DNA of 64,000 nt, from positions 20,509,501-20,573,500 of the forward strand of contig OX485805.1 of NCBI GenBank assembly GCA_950295325.1, given 5' to 3'. Positions 22,301 through 35,100 of this stretch are shown here, piece after piece. Made by a program: the position numbers and the translations under genes. Position 1 is the first letter of the stretch; each line of letters begins with the position of its first letter. A model generated the notes under the pieces. The model did no database searches. It was not told the origin of the DNA and was given only the letters and a program-made list of their open reading frames with translations. This DNA is from Polytrichum commune (taxonomy: Eukaryota > Streptophyta > Polytrichopsida > Polytrichales > Polytrichaceae).

Positions 22301-23932
22301 AAGTCTATGTGTAGTGCGAAGTTAAACTTTATAACATGTACATGCGTTTGTCAACATAATGTGGCTCTAATGTCCATTGCCACTACACCCAATGTGATCC
22401 ACCTTAACCTCCATAATGTCACCCTCCATAGTGTCACTCCCTCTCTTATATCGTGAAATCCTAGGGAATGGATGTGCACAATTCAAATCTTCCTCTTTGT
22501 TGTCACATTTCTCTCCCATATATCATGGGTTTTGACATTAAAATGATCCATCAAATAATTCAAACTACATGTTCGCACGCATCACGTTGTCATCATTGTC
22601 ATTATTGTCATTATTGTCTTAATTATACTGTTGACTTTGTATTATTTCATAACGTCACATGCTACATTAATTATCCATAATCATGCATCCATGTTAACAA
22701 TACAAACCTCCGTAATATCACGTGCACTACAGTTGCTACGGGCATGATATTAGGGAGGTTAGAGGGTAGATTTGCCCATGTAACTAGTATGTTAATTCAA
22801 TTCATATTTTATGTCTATCGCAACCAAGTTTTGAGCATTTCAGTTTATGTGTCAATGACACTTGCCACTCCTAGTGAAGATGACCATCATACATGTAGCG
22901 ACAAAATCTACCATTGGTAGTACACTAAAGAATTGTATTTAGTGTCACCAACTCTATTTGTATTACTCAATTATAAGCCACACGTGTAGTGTTCCCAACG
23001 CTAAATGTAAACCTAACATTATTTGTCAACCCTTGTAAAAACATTTGGGTATTGTAGACTTCCAATTTAACACGTATTCAAGCAAATACAGGCTTTTTGG
23101 TTGCTTCAATTCTATGGGTGGATCTATTAATACTCTTTTAATATACCTAAATTTTATGGGAGATATTTGAATCCTTGGTGATTGCTTGAATGTCATGCTA
23201 TTAAAAAATGGTAAAGGAAAAAAAAATTTAATGTTTAAACCTATATAAATAAATGTTGAATAATGAACCTACAATCAAAAAAATACGATAATATTCTTAC
23301 TATAATCAACTACGCATATTCTTTCAAAGAATCTTACTCTACAATCCCATCCTAGGATCCAACGATACAATTCAACATGCTAAAATTCTAGACTCAAACC
23401 TATTCCAATTTCTCCTAAATATCATATATGCTCCAATTAGTGTCACTCACCAATTGATTTTTTTAATCCAAATGTCCATCATCCATGAAAATATTTCATT
23501 ACAAAATTGCTAAGATGCAAAATACACCAAAATGGTTCCAGTAATCTGCATGGATTCATCCAAATTTTAATCATCCATGACAATACTTGTGAACTCATTC
23601 GTGAGAAATGTCATTAGAAAAGTTACCACGGTGGCATAAAATACCATGTGACACTAAATACAATATTTTTGCGATGTGTATGTATTGATACAATATTCTC
23701 ATATACCCATCCAACATTGATTCAAACCCTCCATGTAGAACTCCAAACACACAATTAAGATTGTCAAGTTAACATTCAAAGCAATAGCATGGTCCCCAAT
23801 AACATGGTTACTCAAAGCACTGTATATCCAAACCTTGGACCTTGAGGTTCTTTGCATTTTGTAGTGAATGACGCCCCCATGTGTGGTTTGCAAGCATGTT
23901 GTGAATGCCTTTGAAACATTTCACTACACTAA
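22301..23932. other. Intergenic repeat-like stretch
   Basis: No recognisable gene. From about 22850 to 23680 motifs such as TTTAGTGTCAC and AACGCTAAATG recur. They are also seen near 38130-38230, 52970-53300 and 63000, and suggest remnants of a DNA transposon family. Confidence 0.4.
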
Positions 23933-24460
23933 GGGTCGTTTTACACCATGGACCATGAAGTCGGACCATGGAAGATGGCCTTTTTCCATGGTCCTACTCG
24001 ATGTTCCAATTTCCATGGTCTGATTTCTTAGAAAAATAATTTATAAAGCCTTTGGGCCCCTCACTAGGTGTAAACCGAATGTGGACCAAGAAGAATGACC
24101 ATGCACCAAAAAGTGGTTGTGTTGTTTTTTTTAATACACCAAGTTTGACCATTCTCATGTCTTCATCTTCTTTTCCCCAAAAAAAGTTTCATTAAAATGT
24201 ATTATAATAATATTTATGTGCCATGGGTCCTTGCCTTCTTCTACCAGAGCGCCTCTTTTGCCTCTCCCACCGCAAAACATGTTGGACCATGTCAATGAGG
24301 CCTTTAAAACATGTATTTTGGGGACCTCGAATTCCATGGTCACTCTAACATTTTTTTTCCTTGGTGTAAACGAAAGTGGTCCCGGGACGAGTTTAACAAC
24401 CAATCATAAATCTTACATGGTGTTGGGACAAATTCATGGTCCATGGTGTTAAAACCCCCC
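23933..24460. mobile_element. MITE-like element with about 27-bp terminal inverted repeats
   Basis: The left end GGGTCGTTTTACACCATGG and the right end (inverted) GGGGGGTTTTAACACCATGG continue into GACCATGAA on both sides. No transposase is encoded. The flanks are TAA and TGA, so a clean target-site duplication is not visible. Confidence 0.7.
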
Positions 24461-25085
24461 TGATTATCCCAATTAGTGCATGTTACTATTCATAATCACT
24501 TAGTGCTATAAGAATTTAATGCAAATGTAATATTTTAACCAAGCAACGTCATTTATGTTCTATTATGTCTGAACAACCTATTGAACTTTCGTTAGTAAAG
24601 ATTGAACCTCATGAGTAAGACATTATTTTACTGCATAACTCCGCACAATAACACACATTCATTGGGATAATAAATGCACTTTTCCTCAACCTTGTATCCT
24701 TAGAGTATCCAACACTCATGGAGCCGCCAATGGACCTCTATTATGGACTTTTTGACCTTGTAAGGCAAGGTTGTACCTTTTGTCCCACCCACATGTCTTA
24801 TGTATATATATATATACAAATTTGTCATTGGTCACATGTTATGTTGGAGAGTGTCTTATTCTAAAAGTTCTTTGCCTCACCAATTGTACAAAATCTTAAA
24901 AGAGATCCCTCTTTTAACATAGTCGGTAGGCCATACAATATATACATAAATTTGATTTTGGGGTAGGATGGGGTATACAACCATGGCTTTAAACATCTGA
25001 AGAGCCAATGATAGAGGCAAGTTTGTGGCTCCATGAGTGGTGATGCTCTTATGCTTCCATTGGTACATGTGCCATGGTAGCCCTA
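24461..25085. other. Intergenic stretch, nothing recognised
   Basis: No gene or structured feature found apart from a short TATATATA run near 24801-24815. Confidence 0.5.
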
Positions 25086-25088
25086 TTA

Positions 25089-25605
25089 GGGCATCTGTAG
25101 TGGATCTAGGTAAAGCTCACTGCAAACCAAAACCTATCTTTTGACTGACCTAAAATTAGAAACTGAAATTACCATCATTAGAAGCACACCTAAATAAACG
25201 TGAGATATTTCTCAAGAAAAAAGAATTGTAAAAATTTGACGTAGGTGAAATCCCTCATTGAAAACACCACATTTTCAAAATTTAGAGGGAGTACACCAAA
25301 TCTTGCTTTAAAATGGAAAGATCCTCCCACACTCCCTCCAAATTTTTGACATTTAGAGGGAGTGTGGGAGGATCTTTCCATTTTTAAGCAAGATTTGGTG
25401 CACTCCCTCTAAATTTTGAAAATGTGGTGTTTTCAATGAGGGATTTCACCTACGTCAAATTTTTACAATTCTTTTTTCTTGAGAAATATCTCACGTTTAT
25501 TTAGGTGTGCTTCTAATGATGGTAATTTCAGTTTCTAATTTTAGGTCAGTCAAAAGATAGGTTTTGGTTTGCAGTGAGCTTTACCTAGATCCACTACAGA
25601 TGCCC
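25089..25605. mobile_element. 517-bp foldback MITE (Tourist/PIF-Harbinger-like), near-perfect palindrome
   Basis: Arms of about 250 bp are inverted copies with only about two mismatches seen by eye, around a short spacer near 25328-25352. The ends are GGGCATCTGTAGTGG and CCACTACAGATGCCC. The element is flanked by TTA at 25086-25088 and TTA at 25606-25608, the 3-bp TWA duplication typical of PIF/Harbinger elements. It has no coding capacity. Transcribed, it would form a very long hairpin RNA. Confidence 0.9.
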
Positions 25606-25760
25606 TTAGAGTGCATAGTGCTTCCAAAGTTTTGGTACCATAAGATTGCCATATGGTGTCATGTGAATACCATGTTGTGCACCGACCCATCTTGTGGGAA
25701 TTAGGAAAGTAGTAGGCACGGCTACAATCGCCTTTGGATAGGCAACAATGGTGGCAAAAC

Positions 25761-27427
25761 TGTGAGCCCAAAATTATGTGCCACATGTGTTTTTAAGCTT
25801 TGAAGTCATTAAAACTTAGGATTGGATTTTTCATTGATTATTTCTAAAATATGAAAAGAGTGAAACCTTAAACGTAGGTTGAGTTGAGTTTAAAAGATTT
25901 GTGTGGGAGTTACCATGGGGCTTGAGGGTAGAAGTGTTTATGTGGGGATTAATTAAGTATAGGTTAAGCTTAGAGTTAGTAGGGACATGACTTAGGCTAG
26001 TATCTGTCTTGGGGCGTTTGATTAGGCCAAGTCATTGTTCGTTTTAAGACCTATGTTGTTTAGAGGGGGAGGGGGTCTGCTCAACCGGATCGACCTAGAG
26101 ATTCTCGGATCTGCTAAGGGTAGCCAGGGGAGACCTTGGGCCGGGGGAAGATACACACACATGCGACTGGAGAGCTGCCGCAACCAGGGCAAAGCGCTGC
26201 CGGAAATCACACAACCATCTCCTGAATTCAGCGTAGAATCGCTGCAAGAGGGGGACCTGAGGGGAAGGAAGGGGAAATGCAGCCACAGATGTTGGAGTCG
26301 GCAACCAAGAGGCAATGCCGAACGCCATTTCCAGCCACCGAATTTGAGGTAACCTTGGGAAGCAATGGGATGAGCTAAATGGGCTCTCTGTGAGAGCAAT
26401 AGAGGGAGGTGGCGAGGGCAATGAGCTGCAGTGAGGTCGCAATTGGGCTAAACCTGGGTTCGTATTAATAGCCATCACATTCAGGTCAGCTGGGAAAGGT
26501 TCTAAGTGAACTTTGAAGGAGAATCGGCAGCATTTGGAGACATTGCAATTCTCCTCACCAAGCAAGGAGCAGAGAAGGAGAGAATGTGATACAAGCCACA
26601 TTCGAACACTCAAAAATTGATCTTATTAGAAGTGCAGAATCTCAAGAGTAAATTCAAGATTCGGTCCTGCACTGGCCGAACATCTAGAAATGCCGCATTC
26701 GTGGCTGAAGTAGGCATGAGGCAGAGGGGACTACCAGAACATATCCAGTAATTCAACACTTGGGGCGCCAACGGAGTTGACGCTGAAGCAACATAATTTG
26801 GGCGAGTGCCGAAGGAGGAGCGGGTCTGAGACGAGGCCGAATGCAAGCGGGTATGATACCAGGTAGCTCTGAGAGCCTTTAGCTGCCGAGGGCGAAGACA
26901 ACCGCAACATGGGTTGCTGGATGTAGGCACAATGTTGTTGGGAATTGAGGTGGGTTCAGCAAGGTCGAAGTGGGGGTTAAGTGGGGGTTAAGTGCATAAT
27001 GAATTAGTGAATTAGGCTAGAAACCACAGTAATTAGAGGTTAGGGGTGGCCATAATGTTGAGTTGTGTGTGGGGGGGGGGGGTTGTGAAGAAGTCACTAG
27101 GTTGTTAGACAAGGTGTGGAAGTGGATGAGAGCCAACCCATTGTTATGGTGGTATCATCTCTAAGTTAATGGGTTGAGTTAGGATAGCACATTGGCTCAC
27201 AGTGTGTGTGAGTAGGGATTTGTAATTTTAGGATGACCATGAGGAAACGGAGTATTTCTAAATACCCGGGACCTTGTGGCTTTAAATAAAGAGCTGGGTG
27301 TTGCACAATTGCACTGGCACAATGCAACAAACTAAGTCATACGAATCATTGGTGTCGAATGAACACATGTGAGCCCCAGGCTTCCACCCGGACTACGACG
27401 CATAGGGGTGGGGGTTTAGGGCTTACA
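25761..27427. mobile_element. Solo LTR (1667 bp) with perfect 5-bp duplication AAAAC
   Basis: It starts TGTGAGCCC and ends GGGCTTACA (imperfect inverted ends, TG...CA). AAAAC is present on both sides at 25756-25760 and 27428-27432. No internal gag-pol exists. The G/C-rich middle (26.03-26.95 kb) produces several open frames on both strands, but they overlap each other and resemble no protein. The beginning is related to the LTR-like piece at 11081. Confidence 0.88.
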
Positions 27428-27432
27428 AAAAC

Positions 27433-28889
27433 CAAAAGTACAAATTGGATGAATGTTGTGGCTCCTCCTTAAATGAATTAGTAAGCGTTTGGCCATGGGC
27501 ATGCTCCGATGTGGGGGATGAGATTAGTGTGGATTCAAAAGTCTTTGCTCCATGCAAAAAATTTACAAAGAGGTAAATGTTGATGTTCAAAACGTCTCAA
27601 AATGGGCTTTCAATGGCATCCCATTGGTTTCCCCCGAATTCCCTCAATAACTTGGTTACTCTTGACCTCCCGATACCTCGTAACCAAATCCCAAATCCTA
27701 TGGTGTTTGCTTTGTGATGGGCGATAGGCATGGACAAACCATCTATGTATTAGATGCAACATGGAGATGTTGGATGATATCTCCAATGTAAGTCCTACCC
27801 AAATTTCTATACTCTCCTATATATATATATTGAAAATTTATATATAGGTTCAATTTTATATAAATAAGGCTTAATATACTCATAATGTATCTATAGTGTC
27901 AAGAAACAAAAAAAAAACTCTAGCCCTATGTATATTTTGTAAGTCATAGTCATCATCAATACCCCTTTTGTGCACCCACGTGCTATCCAATGCATCAATA
28001 AACTCTGTGTATGAAATCTATCAAAGAGACAACACCAACTACTTGTGTTGGCGTGAATGATGGATGCTTCACCTTGATCATAGCCACAGGCTCACATGTG
28101 AATCCAAAGAGATTTTTCATAACAAAACTCTTGGACAAATGTTATTCCTCTGTTATTGTTACATGTTGTAAGCAGTGCGATGCTAAAATCTAGTAACTAT
28201 TATAAGTGTAACAATCAACATAATTGGGAGCAACAACATCATCTAAGAAGATTTAGTTATTTTAGTTATTTTTTGGTTTTTGGGGTCATTTGATGTGGTA
28301 ATGAAGGAGATTTTTATACGAACTCCTAGAATTATGAGGGAAGAAGCTATGACCTTGATTTGGAATCAGTAATCATCTTGTAATATGGTAATCATGTGTT
28401 TGATATCCTATGGGAGATGGTGGGTGTAGAGCACTAAAAAAACCCATTTAAGAGACTTGTCTATCTTGAGTCGACAATGCATTCATAAGGTAGACGTGCC
28501 TAACTCTAACATATGCAATAATGTGTACAATAGTGTGCAATCATGTGGACACCTGTATTTGAGGGGTATGTGGTCAAGTGTGGATCTAAGACCGAACGTC
28601 AAAAAGACATGTGTTTAAAACATATTGGACTACGGGCTCAAAATATTGTAACCATTCTAGACTTTATAGTAAACACCATTGGGAGACCTATATGATCACT
28701 TAGTGAGTACAAGAATCTTCGTTATAATGATGACTAAGATATTCACATGAACTCCAAACATTATGAGGCGAATGGCTACGGGAACGAACTAGATTCGTTA
28801 ATCATCTCACACCAGTTGTGTGTGTGATATCCTACGAGTTGAAGTGGGTGCACATGAGAAAAATAGTTAGATAACACACGTCTATCCTA
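27433..28889. other. Intergenic stretch with a dispersed repeat copy
   Basis: No gene recognised. About 28545-28720 is a copy of the dispersed family found at 40060, 58785, 60700 and 63425, containing a GATCTAAGACC-like segment, AAAGACATGTGTTTAAAA and GGGCTCAAAAT. Confidence 0.45.
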
Positions 28890-29172
28890 GGGCCACTTCA
28901 CACACGATCCAAGGGCTGTGACCATGTAGTTGTAAGGGCCCTTTACACTCTCATCCAAAGGTTCTACAAAATGCTTAAGACCCTTGACTCTGACATGATC
29001 TACCATGTAGGAATCCATGTAGACTTTTCATCCATGCTGAAATTTTTGGACCGTTATAATCTCATCTTCCAGTGTGAAGTGAACTTGGATGGTCTTGGCT
29101 TTTTCGACCTGTGAGAGATCTTAATTAGAATGCAATGGTCACAAGCCTTCAGTCTCATGTGTGAAGTGGCCC
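28890..29172. mobile_element. Tourist-like MITE, short copy (family with TIR GGGCCACTTCACACAC)
   Basis: Left end GGGCCACTTCACACACGAT, right end GTGTGAAGTGGCCC. It is 283 bp, against 502-509 bp in the related full copies, so it is probably an internal-deletion derivative. Flanks are CTA and TTA. Confidence 0.8.
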
Positions 29173-29218
29173 TTACTCGATAATAAACAATAAAGTAGTG
29201 CCAAGTTTTGTGAACTAA

Positions 29219-29727
29219 GGGTCACTTCACACATGAGCCAAGAGCCATGACCATGAAATTGTGAGAGCCCAAAAGAAAGTGTCCAAAGGCCGTCCCGAGG
29301 CACCTCCAAAATCATGTAGTGTGGTCACAAACCCTCAAGTGTAGTGTGAAGTCACATGTGACCGGACCCTCAACCAAATATTATTTCAATGAATGTCTAT
29401 TCATGCGGGTACCTCACACATGATAGAGTAGAATAAACCAACAATAGTGAGTGTGTCGGAGTGCCATGGTCTCCCGATGGTTTTGTGTTAGGCCTACCTC
29501 CAAGAGGTGGTTTTTGAAAATAGTCCAAGCGACCATGAATCATGATCCATTCGATGCCATGTAGGAATCCATGTAGACTTTACATCCACCTTGCATTCAC
29601 ATACTCCATTGGTCCCTCAAGCGTAGTGTGAAGCAACGAACTTGGACCGGCTCCGCCTTTTCCACCAATGAGAGTGCTTGAAGTGTAATGGTCACGGGCT
29701 CTCAGTCTCATGTGTGAAGTGGCCCTA
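29219..29727. mobile_element. Tourist-like MITE, full copy (509 bp), TSD TAA
   Basis: The ends are GGGTCACTTCACACATGAG and GTGTGAAGTGGCCC, with TAA on both sides (29216-29218, 29728-29730). The body is a reverse-oriented homologue of the copy at 61767-62268, including the GGAATCCATGTAGACTTTAC and CGGCTCCGCC segments. It has no coding capacity. Confidence 0.88.
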
Positions 29728-29730
29728 AGA

Positions 29731-30880
29731 CTACAAATCTTGCCCAATAAGGTTGCACACCGACATCATCCGTGCAGCACTGCCTTGGGAAAAGAAGAAA
29801 TGGACTGAATGGCCAATCACGGATTGCCACATGGCGGACGCTAAACAACAACCTATGTGGCCTATCAAGGCCTTCCTTTCTTATCTAACCAAAATTCACT
29901 TACCTGATTGGCAAGCTGCTTATGGCCTCAACGGAATTATTTCTTGGAATCACAACCCCATGAATCCATGAAGGTGAGCTTGTTCAAATGTGGTTTCCTC
30001 AAACCAAAAGAATTACAAATTTCACCATTACATAAGCACGTTGTTTCAGTCGTTCCATTCTAATAATGCGGATATGCTACTTCACATGAGTTTTTCAACC
30101 TTAATATGTTAGTGCAATGTTTTGTTTGTGAGAATAATCAAAGTATACTTCTAAATAGAATCATGTTTATTCCTAGCCCCACCCAATGTGAAGACTCGCC
30201 TGAATAGTGTTAGGACACTATTATGTGCACTCTTTTGAATATTTATCATTACAATATTATAATACAATGACAATGTTATTTTTATAGTCGTCATCTTTAA
30301 ACTTGAACAAGTGTTGAGATGTTGTCATCATTTGTTGTTGATACCTTTTGGGTGTATAATTAGGACTCTACTTAAATAAATAAATAAATACCGGTAGGTT
30401 ATAGGTATTTGAGGATATTGTTGTTTTCAACACCATTTAGAGCTATATACAATGCAAGTGCCTTCATGCCCCCTTCATGCCGAGGTACAATTACCCGAGT
30501 ATCAGTATGGTGTTAGAATGACATTGAACCAAATAGGGACTTGGGGGATAAAAGGATTTTGTCATCTTGTGATGCCTACCATGTATTAATATTTGATTGG
30601 TATTACAATTACCAGTCGGTAGGTTATTTGATATTAGTATTGATATCGTGTATTCATACCATGCATTCATATGCATACCAACATAACACCGGTTGTAACA
30701 TGGAAGAATAGGAATACATGAATAAAAATAAATTGAAACTCAAGATTTTCCTTGTGTTTTATACCTTGGACTTGGACCCTAGTATAAACTTCTTAGGGCC
30801 CACAAAATTTCCCTCGACCAATAGGATCGCTTGATTGCAGAGTTTCTTTGGTCTTGGAACCTAGTGTAAACCCACCTTAA
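29731..30880. other. Intergenic stretch without recognisable gene
   Basis: A 72-codon frame at 29753-29971 (plus) has no family resemblance. An AAAT tetranucleotide run is near 30374-30391. Confidence 0.45.
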
Positions 30881-32104
30881 GTTGGTCAAGAGTTTAGTTC
30901 GCCAGAGGGAAGGCAAAGGTTTTAGGTCTTTGGTCTTCGAAAGCAACACCTACTTACGTGGTGCGCCGACCCATGATTCACCTACGTGTTTCAAAACGAC
31001 AACAATTCCTCCGGGAGATGCAGAATCTCCTCGTTTTAGCATCACGGCATCCCGTCCAGTCTTTTGGGTGATCCCATCGCTCCTACGTTTTTGTGGGTTG
31101 GAAGGATTTCGCATTCTCGAAGAACCATCGCCTCTGCTTGCAGCAACCACAGTTCTTCCAAAAACTCCACGGATCTGGTCCTCTTAGCATCCCACGTTGC
31201 AATCGAGCCTTCTGGGTCCTACAATTTCCGATTGCATTTTTTGGGTTCGAAGAATTTTGCATCCTCGGGAGATCGCCCCCTCTTTACAATAAGACACAGA
31301 GATCTTACTAACCATCGCTCTTGTGCCAATTATTGTAACGAGCTTTTTGGGTTTCTGCAGTTGCTCAGTATAAATTTTCGGTTCGAAAAATTTCTCATTT
31401 TTTAGAGCAAGCAGTTGTCGCTTGGATCGCCACGCATCCTCCTTTTTCGTGCCTTTTTTGACCTTCCTCTTGTTAGTTTTTAAATTGAGTCAAATTAAGC
31501 CATTTTTTTCCCCTCTTGCGGGCCTTGAAGGAGCCGGGGTTTCGCTGCAAGAAACACAATCCTTTTGTTTATTCATTTTAGTTTTTACACGAAGCACTTA
31601 GTTCTGGGATTGCCTTGCAGATTGCTGCAGTTTATGAATTACCATAGCCTTTGTTCACTAAGCCACATCCAACATTACTGCGAATTGGTCTTTTGTGTCT
31701 TTTGGGTCACCACTTAAACCCCTGTTTTTGCATCATCAATTATGTCGTCCTCAGATCTTCCTTAAAAATCAGGGCTCAAATGCATCAGAATTCTTGAAGT
31801 GGTGGAAACCTCATATTGGGTCTCATTCCAACTGCAAGTATTGTGTGAAGGGAATTTTCATGGCATAACACAAAATGCCCTGCTGAAAGGATTCAGGAGG
31901 GGCTGCAGAAAAACCAAAAGTCATGAGGACAGAGGCTAGATTTTATGATGGTTAGGACACCAAGTTAGGATAGGAATTTGATGTTCTGAATTTCATACTA
32001 GACTGGCTTATCAACCCCATCCATCCCTCCATCCCTCCATCCCTCCATCCCCCTCTCCCATCCTGTAAAAAATTTCATCAACAATTTGTTCAACCCTCAT
32101 CAGG
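30881..32104 (+). promoter_or_regulatory. Upstream region of AVT6-like gene with diverged repeats and pyrimidine-rich leader
   Basis: Between about 30950 and 31400 two to three diverged direct copies are visible, sharing segments like TTTTGGGTTCGAAGAATTT and TTCGCATTCTCGAAGAA. At 32020-32053 a CCATCCCT repeat lies 50 bp before the ATG, as in pyrimidine-rich 5' UTRs. TSS and TATA position could not be fixed. Confidence 0.4.
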
Positions 32105-35100
32105 ATGGCAACATCAATGTCGAAGAATCCTCAACAACTACAACAGGTTGAAGAGGTTCGCACTGAGAGAACACCTCTTTTACCTGACAAGAGGCAAGAT
32201 CTTGTTGTGGAGGATGTCTACGAAGATGATTACCACGAAGCTTCTATTCCAAGTGCGGTGTTCAACTTGTCGACTACAATTGTCGGTGCAGGAATCATGG
32301 CTCTTCCAGCCACCATGAAAGTGTTGGGGTTGCCTTTGGGAATCATCACTATTGTAGTGATGGGAATTTTGAGTGAGAATTCCATTCAAGTGCTTCTGAG
32401 ATACTCGAGACCATGTCGGGCGAAATCATATGGTGGCTTGATGGCGAATGCGTTTGGCAAACTTGGCAAAGTATTAGTGCAGTTGTGCATCATCATCAAC
32501 AACATCGGCATCCTCATTGTGTATCTCATCATTATTGGTAAGCGTCTCTCGTGTCAGGAGTTTGTGTATTAGGTTCATGTATTAGGTTCGAAGTTGCTGT
32601 ACCTATCAACAAGCACAAGATTAAGCTCTCACAGTAGAATTGCCAAATTTTAAACGTTAATGTGGACTAATGAAATTCTTGGCCTATGAATGGTTCGGAA
32701 TGCAAGATCTCTGTTTGCTTGCAATTTAATCTCTCTCTGTTTTCCAAAGTAAGTGTTGTTTGCCAGACAGTTTTTGATTCCAAGTGTTTCCTACAGAATT
32801 GAGATCCTGCCTTTTGTAATTGCGTCCGCTATCCTTAATTCATTAGCACCAGTGACCCTCTCCCATCTAAGAAGGTTTAGCAAAACGTAAAAGAAACGAC
32901 AAAAATGGATCTATATCATGATAAAAGTGAAGTATTCCCCGGTCACATGGCTTAAGTGTAGAATTAGGATTGCACTTTACAAAGGAGAAGTCCTCTTTCA
33001 GAAGTTTGCTGTTTTATATGTGTACGTACAACTGCCTTCCATTTTCAAGTATCTATGTGATGCGGTGACTAACCGACTTGGGAGTCATTTTTTCCGCCTC
33101 GCAACTATCCACATGTTGGTTCAAGCTCACCTTCATGTGGTCCTTTCTTCAAGTGAACTGATGACCAATAAGAGTTTGTCTTTTCCTCTAGGTCTAGTGC
33201 CCATAGCTTAAAAAACCACCCACACCACATTGTGACCCCTATCTTTTTTTTTTACTTGAAATTGATATGTCGCTATTGTTTAATGCCAACAAGGTTATTT
33301 CCAAGTCATTTGATTAGTATATTGAAGTGCCCACGTTGCCTTTCTTTGGTATCAGGTGATGTGCTGTCAGGAACGACTGGGGAAGGGTTGCATCATACTG
33401 GTGTACTCGAAGAATGGGCAGGAGGCCCAACATGGTGGAATGACCGCATTTTTGTGCTCTTTTTCTTGACTGCAGTGGTGCTCCTCCCTCTTGCATCATT
33501 TCGTCACATTGGTAAGAGCATCTGCACATGTTGCCATTAAGGACACCTCTAAACTCATCCAGTCAGTTCAATTCAAAGGTGAAGTCTATTAAAGTCGTCA
33601 TCCACGTATTTTGATTTGAACCACAAATTAGAGGTGCTCTCTCCCCTTTAAGCCCCTTTATATAGGCAACTATATAAAATCTTCAGAAAGTCTTTATATG
33701 AGTTTCTCTACATAGAGTCTTGTGTACTGTTGTGAGAAAATGCTCTGAAACTGAAGTTACCATATTAACACCCCTTAATGTTAGTTTTTGGTGTACAATC
33801 CGTGGTCTTGTCCTAGAATGAGCAAAATTCTTTTGCTTCCCTTGTCTCCGTCAACTTCTTCATGATCAAGTCAAGCATCCTTTCTGAGGTTTTCCATAGA
33901 ACTTGGTGCATGACAGACTAATGAGATGCATCTGGCAATTTCCAGATTCCTTAAGATGGACTTCAGCATTGTCAGTTGCACTGGCTGTGGTGTTTGTGGT
34001 TATTGTTGTGGGAGTGACGCTGTGGAAGTTGGTCACTGGAGGAATCTCAATGCCAAGGCTTACCCCGGATGTCTATGACCAAAAATCATTTTGGCACCTT
34101 TTCACTGTAATTCCTGTTATGGTCACTGCCTACATCTGCCATCACAACGGTAATTTCTATGCTTCCAGGTTCCTCTTCACAAAGTTGCAATTTCATTACT
34201 TCAGGATCAAGTTCTTTACTTCATCTCAGTAGTCCTGTTATTCAAGGTGCGTTTACACGCAGCCACCATTTTAGTGGTTGATGGTTGTAATTTTCTTTCT
34301 TTTGTGCTATATCTCATTTCTGAGGGATAAGGAGGCATAAGGTGCATTGATGACAACCACAACCACAACTATGATACAAGGTGTATCTGGGAATAGTTCT
34401 GATGGTCATAATTTGCTTTCTTTGGTTCTGTTTTGTTTGTAATTACTATGTGGCACCAGGAGAGAACTTCAAGGCCAAAAAATGGGAGAGGATTTGTAGG
34501 AGGCAAACTTATCCTTAGACTAACCTTCTACTAGAATCCAGAAATCATTTGTATTCAAGTCATGGTTGCACCCATAAGAGGGATCATCATTGAGGTCAAA
34601 TCCACTCTTCAACCACAAGAGTTGTTGTGTGTGAAATGGTAGGTGTGGTTGAAAGTGGGCCCAAATCCCAACAACAAATACTTGAGCAGTTGTGTGTAAA
34701 TGCACCTTCCAACTGCATTACCTATTTTTGACATTCTCAGTTGCACTTCATTGATGGGGTATGGTTGTTTGGGTGTTTTCATTTCATCACAGTCCATCCA
34801 ATCGCAAATGAGCTTCAGGGAACTGTGGATACATCAGAATCCAAGATGCAACTGGTAGTGCAACGATCAATGGCTCTATGTGGAACGATATACCTTTTAA
34901 CAGCAGTTTTTGGTTACCTTCTTTTCGGCGAAGGAACGAGTGAAGACATTTTGTCCGACTTTGATACAGATCTGGGTGTTCCATTTTCACATGCACTTTG
35001 TATCATTGTTCGGATTAGCTATGCACTGCATATCATGTTGGTGTTCCCCCTTTTGAACTTCTCACTCCGCCTCAATGTCGACTCAATCCTCTTTTCAAAG

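Noticed and set aside
26022-26930. Overlapping long frames on both strands as a gene
   Set aside because: They lie inside a solo LTR with perfect duplications and resemble no protein.
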